Shown one piece after another: positions 9,480 to 19,621 of a stretch of DNA of 64,000 nucleotides. Below the pieces are notes generated by a model that had not been told where the DNA came from, made no database searches, and saw nothing but the letters and a program-made list of their open reading frames with translations. The DNA is taken from positions 1,240,001-1,304,000 of the forward strand of contig NZ_CP013862.1 of assembly GCF_001307805.1 (NCBI RefSeq), written 5' to 3'. A program made the translations under genes and the position numbers. Positions within the stretch are counted from its first letter, which is position 1; each line of letters starts with the position of its first letter. The stretch comes from Lentibacillus amyloliquefaciens (lineage in GTDB: Bacteria; Bacillota; Bacilli; Bacillales; Amphibacillaceae).

Positions 9480-10445
9480 TTAGACTGTCTGTTTCAATTC
9501 ATCCGTCAATTTTGGAATGACCTCAAAAACATCCCCAACAATACCATAGTCCGCGACATTGAAGATGTTAGCTTCCGGATCCTTGTTAATAGCAACAATG
9601 ACTTTCGAGTTTGACATACCGGCTAAATGTTGGATCGCTCCGGAAATCCCGACAGCGATATACAGATCCGGTGTTACGACTTTCCCGGTCTGACCAATCT
9701 GCAGGGAGTAGTCACAATACTCTGCATCACATGCACCGCGTGAAGCCCCGACTGCACCTCCCAGGACATCGGCAAGTTCATGCAACGGTTCAAAGCCTTC
9801 TGCGCTTTTCACACCGCGTCCGCCGGCGATAATGACGTTCGCCTCGGATAAGTCAACGCCTTCTGATGCTTTCCGGATCACATCTTTGATAACTGTTTTA
9901 ATATCTTTTATATCAACTTCCTTAGCTGTCACTTCACCGGACAGTGAATCATCACGTTCCAACGCCGGGATGTTATTCGGACGGATCGTTACGAATGTTA
10001 ATCCGCTGGTAATCACCTTTTTCTCAAACGCCTTTCCGGAATAGATCGGTCGGATAAACACAGCTTTATCACCGTCATTTTCAATATCAGTGGTATCTGA
10101 AATTAAACCGGTTTCAAGTTTTGCAGCAAGTTTCGGTGTTAAATCTTTGCCGATTGCCGTATGACCCATAACAATTCCATCCGGTGATTCATCCTCAATA
10201 ACTGCCATAACCGCTTGGGAATAACCTTCAGAAGTATAAGCTTTTAGATTATCATGCGTTACCGTTACGACACGATCTGCGCCATGATAGATGACTTCCT
10301 GTCCTGCTTCACTCAGGTCATTACTGCCGCACAGGACACCGACAATCTCCGCATCAGAATCTATTCTTTTGGCAGCTGCAACTGCTTCAAACGTAACATT
10401 GCGCAATTCACCATCTCTTGCTTCCCCTATAACAAGTAGTTTCAT
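9480..10445 (-). CDS. etfA: Electron transfer flavoprotein alpha subunit
   Basis: FAD-binding subunit of the heterodimeric flavoprotein that takes electrons from acyl-CoA dehydrogenases. At 321 residues, the N-terminal half is the adenine-nucleotide hydrolase-like fold. The C-terminal third is the ETF-alpha FAD domain ([53 protein letters not shown]). The ATG at 10445 begins MKLLVIGEA. Upstream in-frame codons to 10490 overlap the etfB end and lack a ribosome binding site. Last gene of the fad/etf operon. Confidence 0.96.
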   Translation of the reverse strand: MKLLVIGEARDGELRNVTFEAVAAAKRIDSDAEIVGVLCGSNDLSEAGQEVIYHGADRVVTVTHDNLKAYTSEGYSQAVMAVIEDESPDGIVMGHTAIGKDLTPKLAAKLETGLISDTTDIENDGDKAVFIRPIYSGKAFEKKVITSGLTFVTIRPNNIPALERDDSLSGEVTAKEVDIKDIKTVIKDVIRKASEGVDLSEANVIIAGGRGVKSAEGFEPLHELADVLGGAVGASRGACDAEYCDYSLQIGQTGKVVTPDLYIAVGISGAIQHLAGMSNSKVIVAINKDPEANIFNVADYGIVGDVFEVIPKLTDELKQTV

Positions 10446-10470
10446 ATTTTCCCTCTCCTCTCCGTTATGT

Positions 10471-11244
10471 TTAAAGTACTTTTGCGTCATCTTTAAGCAG
10501 GGTGATCAATTCTTTCACCTGATCATCAATCTCGCCTTCCAGAACACGTCCTGCTTCTTTTTCAGGAGGCAGGAATATTTCAACCGTTTCTGTTTTTGCT
10601 TCAACATCATCTTCATCAAGATCCAGATCATCCAATTCCAGTTCTTCCAGCGGTTTTTTCTTTGCTTTCATAATCCCCGGCAGTGATGGATATCTTGGTT
10701 CATTCAGGCCTTGCTGACACGTTGCAAGCACCGGAAGACTCGTTTCGATTTTTTCGACATCGCCTTCAACGTCTTTATCAATATTAGCTGTTTCACCATC
10801 AATCTCAAGAGCAGTTATCGTTGTCACATAATTGATGTCCAAAGCTTCTGCAAGTCTTGGTCCGACTTGTCCGCTTGCTTCATCGATTGCGACGTTGCCG
10901 CCCAGAATGAGATCAGCTTCTTTATCTTCAAAATAAGCTTGCAAAATCTTGGCTGTCGAATACTGATCGCCGTGTTCCAAATCATCTTCAGTGTTGATTA
11001 AAACAGCTTTATCTGCTCCCATTGCAAGTCCGGTTCGCAGCTGCTTTTCAGCTTCTTCATCACCGACCGTTACAATGGTTACTTCACCGCCGTGTTCATC
11101 CCGTTGTTTAATCGCTTCTTCTACGGCATATTCATCATATGGGTTAATGATGTATTCAGCACTTTCATCTTCAATTCGCCCATCAGATACAATGATTTTC
11201 TCTTCAGTATCGAATGTTCTTTTCAGCAATACGTATATGTTCAT
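10471..11244 (-). CDS. etfB: Electron transfer flavoprotein beta subunit
   Basis: AMP-binding partner of EtfA, 257 residues. It starts MNIYVLLKRTFDTEE and has the ETF-beta signature area (VGPRLAEALDINYVTTITALEI, LPVLATCQQGLNEPRYPSLPGIMKAKKKPL). It lies 25 bases upstream of etfA and 72 bases downstream of fadB in the same operon order as B. subtilis. Confidence 0.96.
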   Translation of the reverse strand: MNIYVLLKRTFDTEEKIIVSDGRIEDESAEYIINPYDEYAVEEAIKQRDEHGGEVTIVTVGDEEAEKQLRTGLAMGADKAVLINTEDDLEHGDQYSTAKILQAYFEDKEADLILGGNVAIDEASGQVGPRLAEALDINYVTTITALEIDGETANIDKDVEGDVEKIETSLPVLATCQQGLNEPRYPSLPGIMKAKKKPLEELELDDLDLDEDDVEAKTETVEIFLPPEKEAGRVLEGEIDDQVKELITLLKDDAKVL

Positions 11245-11316
11245 TTATGTGATCCTCCTTTTATGTGCTGCTCAAAAAGGATGGCAACCTGTTTATCCTT
11301 TTTGAAGCTATATTTA

Positions 11317-12090
11317 CTATTGATCCCGGAAATTCGGTTTGCGTTTGTCTATAAACGCCTGTATACCTTCTTTGGCATCTTCTGAACCAAAAATACCGGA
11401 AAATTTTTCTCCTTCTTTCTCAACGCCTTTAGCAAATTGATCTGCTTTAGCATATGGAACCAAATCCATCACCGCATTAATCGTCAACTTACTTTTTGAA
11501 GCGATTGCCCCGGCAAGTTTAAACGCCGTGTCAAAAGCATCCCCTTCTTGCACAACCTGATTTGCCAGTCCGGCTTTTTCAGCCTCTTCCCCGCTGATCG
11601 GCTGCCCTGTCAAAATCATCTCATACGCTTTTGCCGTACCGACGAAATGCGGCAGACGCTGTGTTCCGGCAAACCCGGGGATAATTCCCAGCGTTGCTTC
11701 CGGAAGGCCAAGTTTTGCATTTTCTGTAACCACACGCATATGGCATGCCATTGCAAGTTCAAGTCCGCCACCAAGGGCAGCACCATGAATAGCCGCAATA
11801 ACAGGTATTGGGAAGTGTTCAATGCGGTCAAATAGTTTCTGTCCTCTTTCAGCCAGTGCTTTGAAGTCTGACGCCTCTTGCAGGGATGTAAATTCCTTGA
11901 TATCCGCCCCGGCTGAAAAGAATTTTCCTTCACCATTTAGAACAACAGCTTTCACATTGTTATCGTTTTCAACTTTGTCCAAGTTCTCAGCCAGATCATT
12001 CAATAAAGCTGTTGATAGGGCATTTGCCGGCGGACTTTGAATCGTAAGCACAGCAACATGATCTTTCACTTCGTAATCCAGCGTTCCCAA
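11317..12090 (-). CDS. fadB: Enoyl-CoA hydratase/isomerase family protein
   Basis: Crotonase-fold enzyme of 257 residues that hydrates trans-2-enoyl-CoA in beta-oxidation. HGAALGGGLELA forms the oxyanion hole, and E111 and E131 (GLPEATLG) are the catalytic glutamates. This is the short B. subtilis-type FadB, not the large bifunctional enterobacterial FadB. It stands 17 bases after fadR, so the two are cotranscribed. Confidence 0.93.
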   Translation of the reverse strand: MGTLDYEVKDHVAVLTIQSPPANALSTALLNDLAENLDKVENDNNVKAVVLNGEGKFFSAGADIKEFTSLQEASDFKALAERGQKLFDRIEHFPIPVIAAIHGAALGGGLELAMACHMRVVTENAKLGLPEATLGIIPGFAGTQRLPHFVGTAKAYEMILTGQPISGEEAEKAGLANQVVQEGDAFDTAFKLAGAIASKSKLTINAVMDLVPYAKADQFAKGVEKEGEKFSGIFGSEDAKEGIQAFIDKRKPNFRDQ

Positions 12091-12107
12091 ATTTAATCCC
12101 CCTTTGC

Positions 12108-12695
12108 TTATTTTTTTGCGGAAAGGCCCGACATAATAAATTCGTGTACATCCGAAGATTGCTCGAGGAGATCATATTTTTCTTCTTTCATAACCCAATT
12201 GGTAACGATTTCATCAAGCGTTCCAAAAATCATTTGTCTGATTAATTGAACATTCATATTATCACGAAAAATCTTTTCCCGGGTCCCCTCTTTGATTATA
12301 TCATCTATTACGGCAAGATAGGGTTTTAATATGTGATTAATTTTTAACCTGAGATCTTTATTGGATTGCCGTAATTCCAGCTGTGTAACAATTGCCAGGT
12401 GATGATCGTCAGCAAGCTGGCGAAAATGCATTTCGATTAATGTCAATAATTTTTCGTCAGCATTGTTCTTTTCACTGATACCGCGTGCAATTTTTTCAAT
12501 GAATTGACCCATTTTCTCTTCAAAGACCGATACCAGGATGTCCTCTTTATTTCTGAAATAAAGATAAATCGTCCCATCAGCCACACCGGCTTTTCTGGCG
12601 ATTTTTGATACTTGTGAAGCATGATAGCCGTTTTCTGCAATTACCTCAACGGCCGCCTCAATAATTTGGTTGTACTTTGGTTTGTTTTTTTTCAT
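12108..12695 (-). CDS. fadR: TetR-family fatty-acid degradation repressor FadR
   Basis: A 195-residue homologue of B. subtilis FadR (YsiA), which represses beta-oxidation genes until long-chain acyl-CoA binds. The helix-turn-helix lies at residues 25-50 (SQVSKIARKAGVADGTIYLYF). The C-terminal part has MIFGTLDEIVTNWVM. The ATG at 12695 follows AAGGAGATTGTC. Its operator (12849-12866) lies on its own promoter, so it is probably autoregulated. Confidence 0.94.
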   Translation of the reverse strand: MKKNKPKYNQIIEAAVEVIAENGYHASQVSKIARKAGVADGTIYLYFRNKEDILVSVFEEKMGQFIEKIARGISEKNNADEKLLTLIEMHFRQLADDHHLAIVTQLELRQSNKDLRLKINHILKPYLAVIDDIIKEGTREKIFRDNMNVQLIRQMIFGTLDEIVTNWVMKEEKYDLLEQSSDVHEFIMSGLSAKK

Positions 12696-12724
12696 GACAA
12701 TCTCCTTAGCAAGCACGATACCAC

Positions 12725-12844
12725 TAAAGCGAAACCAATCAGCTAAATTGATTTTATTCCACTGATTGTTAGTTGAGCAGAATCGGGCATTTAAAGTCTG
12801 TTAGCCTCCGTTTTTCGGCGGTTTACAGACCATTATAAGCCGGG
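12725..12844 (-). repeat. MITE-like palindromic repeat, copy B, in the fadR leader
   Basis: The reverse complement matches copy C over its full 120 bases: CCGGCTTATAATGGTCTG at the start, GTAAACCGCCGA, TAAATGCCCGATTCTG, and GGTTTCGCTTTA at the end. It lies inside the presumed untranslated leader of the fadR-fadB-etf transcript. Confidence 0.65.
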
Positions 12845-12848
12845 TAAA

Positions 12849-12866
12849 TGAATGAATAATCATTCA
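12849..12866. promoter_or_regulatory. FadR operator
   Basis: TGAATGAATAATCATTCA is an 18-base palindrome that matches the known B. subtilis FadR box (TGAATGAMTANTCATTCA). It starts about 6 bases downstream of the -10 element, so bound FadR would cover the start site. Confidence 0.85.
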
Positions 12867-12872
12867 TGTTTC

Positions 12873-12901
12873 ATTGTACATACCCAGTCATTCTATGTCA
12901 A
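12873..12901 (-). promoter_or_regulatory. Sigma-A promoter of fadR-fadB-etfB-etfA
   Basis: Minus strand TTGACA (12901-12896), 17-base spacer, TACAAT (12878-12873): nearly ideal sigma-A elements between lcfA and fadR. Confidence 0.85.
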
Positions 12902-12925
12902 TATAGAGCCTGTTCTATTATGGTA

Positions 12926-14614
12926 TTAAACAGACTTGCTTTCAGCTGCTTTTTCTTTTTCCTCATCTGCCAGTTGCCGGCGCAGGATTTTCCCAACTGC
13001 TGTTTTAGGCAGTTCGTCACGGAATTCATAAATCCGGGGAGCTTTAAATGCTGCCAGGTTTTCACGGCAAAATGCATTTAATTCTTTTTCGTCTACCTCA
13101 TAGCCTGGTTTCAGCACAACGTACGCTTTAACCGTTTCACCACGATATGGATCGGGAATGCCGGCTACGACTGTTTCCTGAACTGCTTCGTGTTCATACA
13201 ACACTTCTTCGACTTCCCTCGGATAAATATTATACCCTCCGGCAATAATCATGTTCTTTTTACGATCCACAATATAAAAATAGCCGTCTTTATCCATATA
13301 ACCCATATCTCCAGTGAACAGCCACCCCTCTTTCAAAACGTTGTCGGTTTCATCCTGATTGTTCCAATAGCCCTTCATGACTTGTGGTCCCTTGACAGCA
13401 ATTTCGCCAACTTCACCGATTAGCGCTTCTTTTCCGTCTTCCATAACCACCTTAGCATCTGTATCAGGCCATGGTACACCTATACTGCCGTTAATACGCT
13501 TGCCCCATATGAAGTTTGCATGCGTAACCGGTGACGTTTCGGTTAAACCATATCCTTCCACAAGATTGCCGCCTGTGATTTTTTCAAACTGGTCCTGCAC
13601 TTCCAAAGGCAATGGAGCCGATCCGCTGATACACGCTTCGATTGATGACAGATCGTATTTATTCAAATTTGGATGATTTAACAGACCGATATAAATTGTT
13701 GGTGCGCCTGGAAACATCGTCGGTTTTTGTTTCTGGATCGTTTTCAGGACATCTTCAGCATCAAATTTTGGCATTAAAATCATTTCAAATCCATACATAA
13801 TCGACATATTCATAACTGTCGTCATGCCATAGACGTGAAAAAATGGCAATACCCCCAAAATCTTTTCACCGGGCTTTATTTTATAGAGCCATCGCTGGCA
13901 CATCTGCACATTTGCCACTAAGTTGTAGTGCGTCAGCATGACACCTTTTGGATGACCGGTTGTACCGCCTGTATATTGTAATAAAGCTAAATCATTTTCG
14001 GGATCAATTTCCACTGGTGTATATGCTCCATCACTTTTCTCGATAATTGATTCAAATAGGTGTATGTCCTCCGATTGCTCCACTTGAACAACCATGTTGT
14101 ACTGTTTTTTCTGAATAAACGGGTATAGTTTGTTTTTGGGAAATGGCAAATAATCTTTAATGCCGGTGACAACAGTATGTTTCAATGGCGTCTTCCCCCG
14201 GACGTTTGTTACGCGGGGCAATAAAACATCCAAACACACAATAAATGCTGCACCTGAATCATTCAGCTGATATTCAAGTTCTCTTTCTTTGTATAGCGGG
14301 TTTGTCTGAACAACAATCGCACCAGCCATCAAAGCCCCGTAGTAACTGATGACGGCTTGAGGAGAATTTGGCAGCATAACGGCAACTCTGTCACCTTTTT
14401 TAAGCCCAAGGGACTGAAAATAACCTGCCAATTTTTTGGCTTCGGTATAAACTTCTTCAAACGTCATTTCTTTGCCCATAAAATGAAGCGCTTTCTTTTT
14501 TGGGAATTTTTTAGCTGTTGCTGCCAAAAAATAATCGAGCGGCTTTTCATCGTACACAATTGTTGTCGGAATTTCATCCGGATATTTTGCATACCAATTC
14601 TTTTCTTCCGGCAT
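12926..14614 (-). CDS. lcfA: Long-chain-fatty-acid-CoA ligase
   Basis: ATP-dependent activation of fatty acids to acyl-CoA at the membrane face, the entry step of beta-oxidation. The 562-residue ANL-superfamily enzyme has the P-loop-like LLQYTGGTTGHPKG, the adenylate site EGYGLTETSPVTH, and the hinge IVDRKKNMIIAGGYNIYP. The C-terminal catalytic lysine is in KTAVGKILRR. The start at 14614 is set by GGAGG upstream of ATGCCG. It precedes fadR but is separated from it by a promoter and FadR box. Confidence 0.95.
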   Translation of the reverse strand: MPEEKNWYAKYPDEIPTTIVYDEKPLDYFLAATAKKFPKKKALHFMGKEMTFEEVYTEAKKLAGYFQSLGLKKGDRVAVMLPNSPQAVISYYGALMAGAIVVQTNPLYKERELEYQLNDSGAAFIVCLDVLLPRVTNVRGKTPLKHTVVTGIKDYLPFPKNKLYPFIQKKQYNMVVQVEQSEDIHLFESIIEKSDGAYTPVEIDPENDLALLQYTGGTTGHPKGVMLTHYNLVANVQMCQRWLYKIKPGEKILGVLPFFHVYGMTTVMNMSIMYGFEMILMPKFDAEDVLKTIQKQKPTMFPGAPTIYIGLLNHPNLNKYDLSSIEACISGSAPLPLEVQDQFEKITGGNLVEGYGLTETSPVTHANFIWGKRINGSIGVPWPDTDAKVVMEDGKEALIGEVGEIAVKGPQVMKGYWNNQDETDNVLKEGWLFTGDMGYMDKDGYFYIVDRKKNMIIAGGYNIYPREVEEVLYEHEAVQETVVAGIPDPYRGETVKAYVVLKPGYEVDEKELNAFCRENLAAFKAPRIYEFRDELPKTAVGKILRRQLADEEKEKAAESKSV

Positions 14615-14793
14615 TCTCGTTTCCTCCTTTTTTAAATTGCACACTCTCATTATATCGAAAAATGTTTATTTTTTGAAATCTTATAGACTATTTTTTATGA
14701 ATTCATTTGTATTTATTAAAGCTTTGCCTGCTTAAAAGCCTTCAGACAAAGCTTTAGCCTCTTCATGAGCAAATCATATATACATAAATCGGC

Positions 14794-14874
14794 TTAAATA
14801 AAATAAAAAACGCCGACGATCAAAAATATAACAGCAACAACAAACATGATTTTTGCCAGCCGTTCCAATAACAA
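14794..14874 (-). CDS. Small single-pass membrane peptide coupled to yshE
   Basis: A 26-codon frame opening with TTG directly after the yshE stop, 4 bases behind a GGGGAG ribosome binding site. The product is a short charged N terminus (LLERLAK) followed by one hydrophobic helix rich in V/I/F. No function is recognised. The position and ribosome binding site speak for real translation, but the length is at the limit of what can be judged. Confidence 0.45.
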   Translation of the reverse strand: MLLERLAKIMFVVAVIFLIVGVFYFI

Positions 14875-14875
14875 T

Positions 14876-15289
14876 TTAATCTCCCCCAATACTTGCGCCA
14901 ATTACAAACGCCAATCCGACAGATATAAGCAGTGATATTAGACCGACCGCTTTGTTGCCTTTTCCAATTTCATCATCGATATTAATCGAAGGTGTCAAAA
15001 ATTCAAAGATAATATAACCAAGCAATAACAATACGAAGCCAAATGCTCCCCAGCCGATTGTCTCAAACAATGAATCATTATGATCAATGGAAGAGCGGAA
15101 GATAATGGCCAGACCGAATATTTTTCCGCCGGTGGCCATAGCTACCGCTAGATTTCCATTTTTAATTTCCTGCCAGTTGCGGTAGGAGGTCACCAATTCA
15201 AAAACTGCCAGAAATACAATCGTACAAAGAATGACAACACTATACCTCGCAGCAGTTTCAACCAAGATATTCTCCCAAAAAGTCGTCAT
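14876..15289 (-). CDS. yshE: YshE-like DUF350 membrane protein
   Basis: 137 residues with four hydrophobic segments and the DUF350 pattern (ELVTSYRNWQEIKNGNLAVAMATGGKIFGLAIIFRSS). YshE stands next to mutS2 in B. subtilis as well. Integral membrane protein; biochemical role unknown. Confidence 0.85.
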   Translation of the reverse strand: MTTFWENILVETAARYSVVILCTIVFLAVFELVTSYRNWQEIKNGNLAVAMATGGKIFGLAIIFRSSIDHNDSLFETIGWGAFGFVLLLLGYIIFEFLTPSINIDDEIGKGNKAVGLISLLISVGLAFVIGASIGGD

Positions 15290-15316
15290 TTCTATAAACC
15301 CCTTTTTTAAAAACAG

Positions 15317-17659
15317 CTACTTTAATTCTAAAACAGTGACGCCGCTTCCGCCTTCACCTTCAGCACCGGATCTGTCAGCTCCAATACGCGGATGATTTTT
15401 AGCAAATTCTTTTACACCTTTTCGAAGCGCACCTGTCCCTTTTCCGTGAATGATGAAGACTTTGGGGTAGCCGGCAAGCAGAGCGTCATCAATATACTTT
15501 TCAAGCTGGGTCAATGCATCTTCAAACCGCTCACCGCGCAAATCAAGTTCAGTTTTGACATGATAGCTGGAACCTTTAACAGTTGCAAGCGGCTTTTCAA
15601 TGTTTTGGCTTTTGGCTTTGACATGCTCTATCTCGTCACGCTTCACTTTAACTTTCATAATACCGACCTGCACTAAATACTCTTTTTCTCCGGATTTTTC
15701 CAGCACCGTTCCACGCTGGTTTGCCGATAAAAGCTTAATCTCATCACCCGGCTGCAACTCCCGGTCACCGGCCGTTGTTGATTTTGATTTGTCAGAAGCT
15801 TTAGCGCTCAGATCCGGCTGTGCTTTCTCAAGTTTTTTGCGTGCGTCAATCCATTCATGTTCTTTTAGCTGTGCATCAGTTTTCATATTGCGTATATCAT
15901 CCACAATTCTTTCAGCTTCATCACGTGCTTTTTGCAATGCCTTTTCTGCTTTTTCTTCTGCTTTTTGATATAAATCATCCTGCTTCTTTTCAAACTGCTG
16001 CCAGGCTTTCGTCAGGTCATCATACAGTTTTTCACTTTCCTGCAATACCCCGTGTGCCTCGTCATAATCAGCTTCTGCTTGACGGCGGGATTCATCGAGT
16101 GAAGCAATCATGTTTTCTACACTTTCTGAATTCACACCAATCTGATTCTTGGCATGGTCTATGACGGATTTATCCAGCCCAAGTCGTTTAGCGATATCAA
16201 AGGCATTGCTGCGACCTGGCACGCCGATTAATAATCGGTATGTTGGTTTTAATGTTTCGACATCAAATTCGACTGAAGCATTAACGACATTATCACGATT
16301 ATAGCCATAAGCCTTTAATTCCGGATAGTGAGTGGTTGCTACAACACGGGCACCCCGCAAGACAACATCATCCAGAATCGACATGGCCAGTGCAGCCCCT
16401 TCCTGTGGGTCAGTGCCTGCCCCTAGTTCATCAAATAGTACTAAGGATTTATGATTGACCTGACGAAGAATCGAAACAATATTTGTCATATGTGATGAAA
16501 AAGTGCTCAAACTCTGTTCAATTGATTGCTCATCACCAATATCTGCAAAAACGTTATCGAAAACAGCCATTTCACAGCCGTCTGCAGCCGGAATCTGCAA
16601 ACCTGATTGTGCCATCAAGGTGAACAGCCCAATCATCTTTAATGTTACCGTTTTACCACCAGTATTCGGACCGGTAATCACAATAGAAGTGTAATCATCG
16701 CCGAGGGCAACGTCATTCGGGATGACTTCTTCTGCATGGATTAGCGGGTGCCGGGCTTGTTTGACATCTATAATACCGTTATCATTCATCACCGGCATAG
16801 CAGCCTTCATCTGTCTTCCCAGCTTTGCCCTGGCAACAATGAAATCAATTTTAGCAAGGATTGAAACATCTTCTGAAAGAATCGCTTCATCAGCGGCTAT
16901 TTGTGCACTTAATTCTTGAAGAATCCTTTCAATCTCCTGTTTTTCTTTAACTTTAGCTTCCTGCAGCTGATTGTTCAAATCGACAATCGCTTTTGGTTCC
17001 ATAAACAATGTTGCGCCCGAGGTTGACTGATCATGTACAATCCCGCCAATAGTACCGCGATGCTCTTGTTTGACCGGCAGAACATAACGGTCGTTTCGGA
17101 TCGTAATAATGGCATCCGACAACATTTTCGTGTGAGATTTTGTATAACTGTCCAATTTATCGCGAACTTTACTTTCAAATGTCCGAATTGAAGAACGGAT
17201 ACTGCGCAATTTCACTGAAGCATTATCCATGATTTCTCCTCTGTCATCGATACAACTGCTTATCTGTCGCTCCAAATCCCTTAGCGTCACTATTCGCTCT
17301 GCCAAATCTTTTAAAATCGGCAATTCCTCTTCAGTTTTCTGCAAGAAACTTTTAGCCTGACGGGCACCATAAAGTGTATTGGCGACGTTAAGACATTCCT
17401 CGGCTGTCAAGGAGCCTCCGATGACGCTTCGTTTGACACTTGCCCGTATATCGGATATTCCGCCCAGCGGTACATTCAGATTTAACCGTAAAATCTGACT
17501 CGCCTCATCAGTTTCAGCTTGCATTACATTTACTTCGTCTATATCTGTCGAAGGCTTTAATTGCGAGGAGCGTTCTTTGCCAATTGATGTAGCTGTCTGG
17601 TTATTTAGTTGTTCGATTACTTTGCCGAATTCCAGCCTATGCAATATTCGTTCATTCAT
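15317..17659 (-). CDS. mutS2: MutS2 (endonuclease/ATPase)
   Basis: A 780-residue MutS paralogue without the mismatch-recognition domain. In Bacillus it acts on branched DNA and on collided ribosomes. It has a core/lever region, Walker A GPNTGGKT near residue 330, Walker [14 protein letters not shown], long coiled coil (about 510-610), KOW-like segment, and a C-terminal Smr nuclease domain with LDLRGE and [11 protein letters not shown]. The start at 17659 follows AAAGGAG; the longer frame to 17689 lacks a site. Confidence 0.95.
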   Translation of the reverse strand: MNERILHRLEFGKVIEQLNNQTATSIGKERSSQLKPSTDIDEVNVMQAETDEASQILRLNLNVPLGGISDIRASVKRSVIGGSLTAEECLNVANTLYGARQAKSFLQKTEEELPILKDLAERIVTLRDLERQISSCIDDRGEIMDNASVKLRSIRSSIRTFESKVRDKLDSYTKSHTKMLSDAIITIRNDRYVLPVKQEHRGTIGGIVHDQSTSGATLFMEPKAIVDLNNQLQEAKVKEKQEIERILQELSAQIAADEAILSEDVSILAKIDFIVARAKLGRQMKAAMPVMNDNGIIDVKQARHPLIHAEEVIPNDVALGDDYTSIVITGPNTGGKTVTLKMIGLFTLMAQSGLQIPAADGCEMAVFDNVFADIGDEQSIEQSLSTFSSHMTNIVSILRQVNHKSLVLFDELGAGTDPQEGAALAMSILDDVVLRGARVVATTHYPELKAYGYNRDNVVNASVEFDVETLKPTYRLLIGVPGRSNAFDIAKRLGLDKSVIDHAKNQIGVNSESVENMIASLDESRRQAEADYDEAHGVLQESEKLYDDLTKAWQQFEKKQDDLYQKAEEKAEKALQKARDEAERIVDDIRNMKTDAQLKEHEWIDARKKLEKAQPDLSAKASDKSKSTTAGDRELQPGDEIKLLSANQRGTVLEKSGEKEYLVQVGIMKVKVKRDEIEHVKAKSQNIEKPLATVKGSSYHVKTELDLRGERFEDALTQLEKYIDDALLAGYPKVFIIHGKGTGALRKGVKEFAKNHPRIGADRSGAEGEGGSGVTVLELK

Positions 17660-17770
17660 GTGGATTTTCTCCTTTAGATGGCTAAACATATCGCGACAGT
17701 AAGTCTATCCGTATTGGTACTTTAATCACCATCTTCAAATAAATGGTTTAAGACCTTCCAAACGTTAAAC

Positions 17771-19492
17771 CTAACTTTTTGTACGATTCATAAACGCAAT
17801 AAGTTTCTCTTTTGACCACGTATTAATAACAGTTTCTGCTTTGAGCCACCCTTTCCGGGCAGCCCCCACACCATAAGTCATATGGTTAAGCATGAAATAA
17901 TCGTGCGCATCCGTATTGATAGCTATCTTAACTCCGGCTTCCTGTGCCGCTCTCGCCCATTCACTGGATAAGTCCAGCCTGTTTGGGTTTGCGTTGATCT
18001 CCAGTGCTGTATCAGTTTCTTTAGCCCGTTCAATCAGCTGCTCAACATCCGCCCTGTAACCCTGGCGCCGGCCTATAAGTCTTCCTGTTGGGTGGGCAAT
18101 TAAAGAAACATACGGGTTTTCCAATGCTGCGTTTAATCGTGCCATTATTTTCTCCCGGGACTGGTTAAAACTTGAATGAATCGCACCAATAACAAAGTCC
18201 ATTTCCGCTAAGAAATCATCATTGAAATCCAGTGTCCCCTCAGGCAGAATATCCATTTCGACACCGGCAAATATATGAATATCATCATACTTATCATTTA
18301 AATTATCAATCGTCTCCCGCTGCTTGCGGAGCCGTGTTTCATTTAAACCGTTTGCAACTCTGAGGAACTTTGAGTGATCTGTAATCGATATATAATCATA
18401 ATTTTTTAAGCGGGCTTGATTGACCATCTCTTCCAAAGATTGCGCACCATCGCTCCACGTTGTGTGCATATGCAAGTCACCGCATATATCACCCAGTGTA
18501 ATTAACGATACAGAATCTTGATAAGCTTCTACTTCACCGGTATTTTCCCTTACTTCAGGCGGAATATAATTTAAATCAAAGTGGTTAAAGAATTCGGCTT
18601 CACTGTGAAACGTAAGAACTTCTCCGGTTTCTTCAACTTCCACGCCATATTCATTAATTTTTTCACCTTTTGATTTAGCAAGCTGCCGCATCGCAACATT
18701 GTGATCCTTTGAACCGGTGAAATGATGTAATGTCGAAGCAAATTCAATCGGTTCAACGATGCGAAAGTCTACGTTTATATCATAAATATCTTCCAATGTT
18801 ACCGATACCTTCGTATCCCCCTGCGCAATTACTTCTTTGATCCGTTCCAAATTCAGCAGTCTATCGCGCACTTTTTCAGGATTATCAGTTGCAATGATAA
18901 AATCAATATCTTTAATTGTTTCGCGCATTCGTCTCAGGCTTCCTGCCCGCGAATAGTCCGTAATGTCCGGTAGCGTGCTCAAATAATCTTCAATTTCTTC
19001 AGCAAGCGGCAGCATCGTGGCAATTGACAGGCGTTCCGGACGCTGATTGGCTTCTTCCAGGGCTTGCAGGATTTTTTCAGCGGACTTTTTTCCGAACCCT
19101 TCAAGCTGCTCGACCTCGCCTTTTTCGCAAGCTGTTTTCAATGAATCGGCATCTGTAACACCAAGTTCCTGGTAGAGCTTTGCCAGTTTTTTACCGCCAA
19201 GACCAGGTAAATCCAACAGAGGCACTAACCCCTGAGGGACTTCTTTTTCCAGCTGAGCAAGGGTTTCAGATGTCTCATTTTGTATATACTCTGATATAAC
19301 TGAAGCTGTCCCTTTGCCGATTCCCTTCATTTTTGTAAAATCCTCGATATCTGATAGTGAACGGTCGTCTCTTTCAAGTGCTTGTGCAGCTTTGCGATAA
19401 GCTGATATCTTAAACGGGTTTTCACCTTGAAGCTCAAGTCGTATAGCGATTTTTTCAAGCAATTTGATAACATCTTTTTTATTAACCGGCAT
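17771..19492 (-). CDS. polX: DNA polymerase/3'-5' exonuclease PolX
   Basis: Family-X polymerase of 573 residues for gap filling in base-excision repair. The N-terminal part has helix-hairpin-helix motifs (MKGIGKGTAS, LPGLGGKKLAKLY, LEGFGKKSAEKIL). The nucleotidyl-transferase core GSLRRMRETIKDIDFI holds the metal aspartates. The C-terminal PHP exonuclease has GDLHMHTTWSDG, ITDHS and IHSS. Confidence 0.95.
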   Translation of the reverse strand: MPVNKKDVIKLLEKIAIRLELQGENPFKISAYRKAAQALERDDRSLSDIEDFTKMKGIGKGTASVISEYIQNETSETLAQLEKEVPQGLVPLLDLPGLGGKKLAKLYQELGVTDADSLKTACEKGEVEQLEGFGKKSAEKILQALEEANQRPERLSIATMLPLAEEIEDYLSTLPDITDYSRAGSLRRMRETIKDIDFIIATDNPEKVRDRLLNLERIKEVIAQGDTKVSVTLEDIYDINVDFRIVEPIEFASTLHHFTGSKDHNVAMRQLAKSKGEKINEYGVEVEETGEVLTFHSEAEFFNHFDLNYIPPEVRENTGEVEAYQDSVSLITLGDICGDLHMHTTWSDGAQSLEEMVNQARLKNYDYISITDHSKFLRVANGLNETRLRKQRETIDNLNDKYDDIHIFAGVEMDILPEGTLDFNDDFLAEMDFVIGAIHSSFNQSREKIMARLNAALENPYVSLIAHPTGRLIGRRQGYRADVEQLIERAKETDTALEINANPNRLDLSSEWARAAQEAGVKIAINTDAHDYFMLNHMTYGVGAARKGWLKAETVINTWSKEKLIAFMNRTKS

Positions 19493-19621
19493 TTAGCTCA
19501 CCTTCTTATTGGTTCTATGTATTTAAAAAAAGCCAATCCAAATAGGGCTACACTCATTGTACACAACATACAACTGTACTGCCCACTATTTGAACCAGCC
19601 TTTTGTTTCGTATTTTAGTTG

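Noticed and set aside
14680..14710. A second FadR box upstream of lcfA (ATGAATTCAT)
   Set aside because: Only a 10-base palindrome matches; the full TGAATGA-N-TCATTCA pattern is absent.
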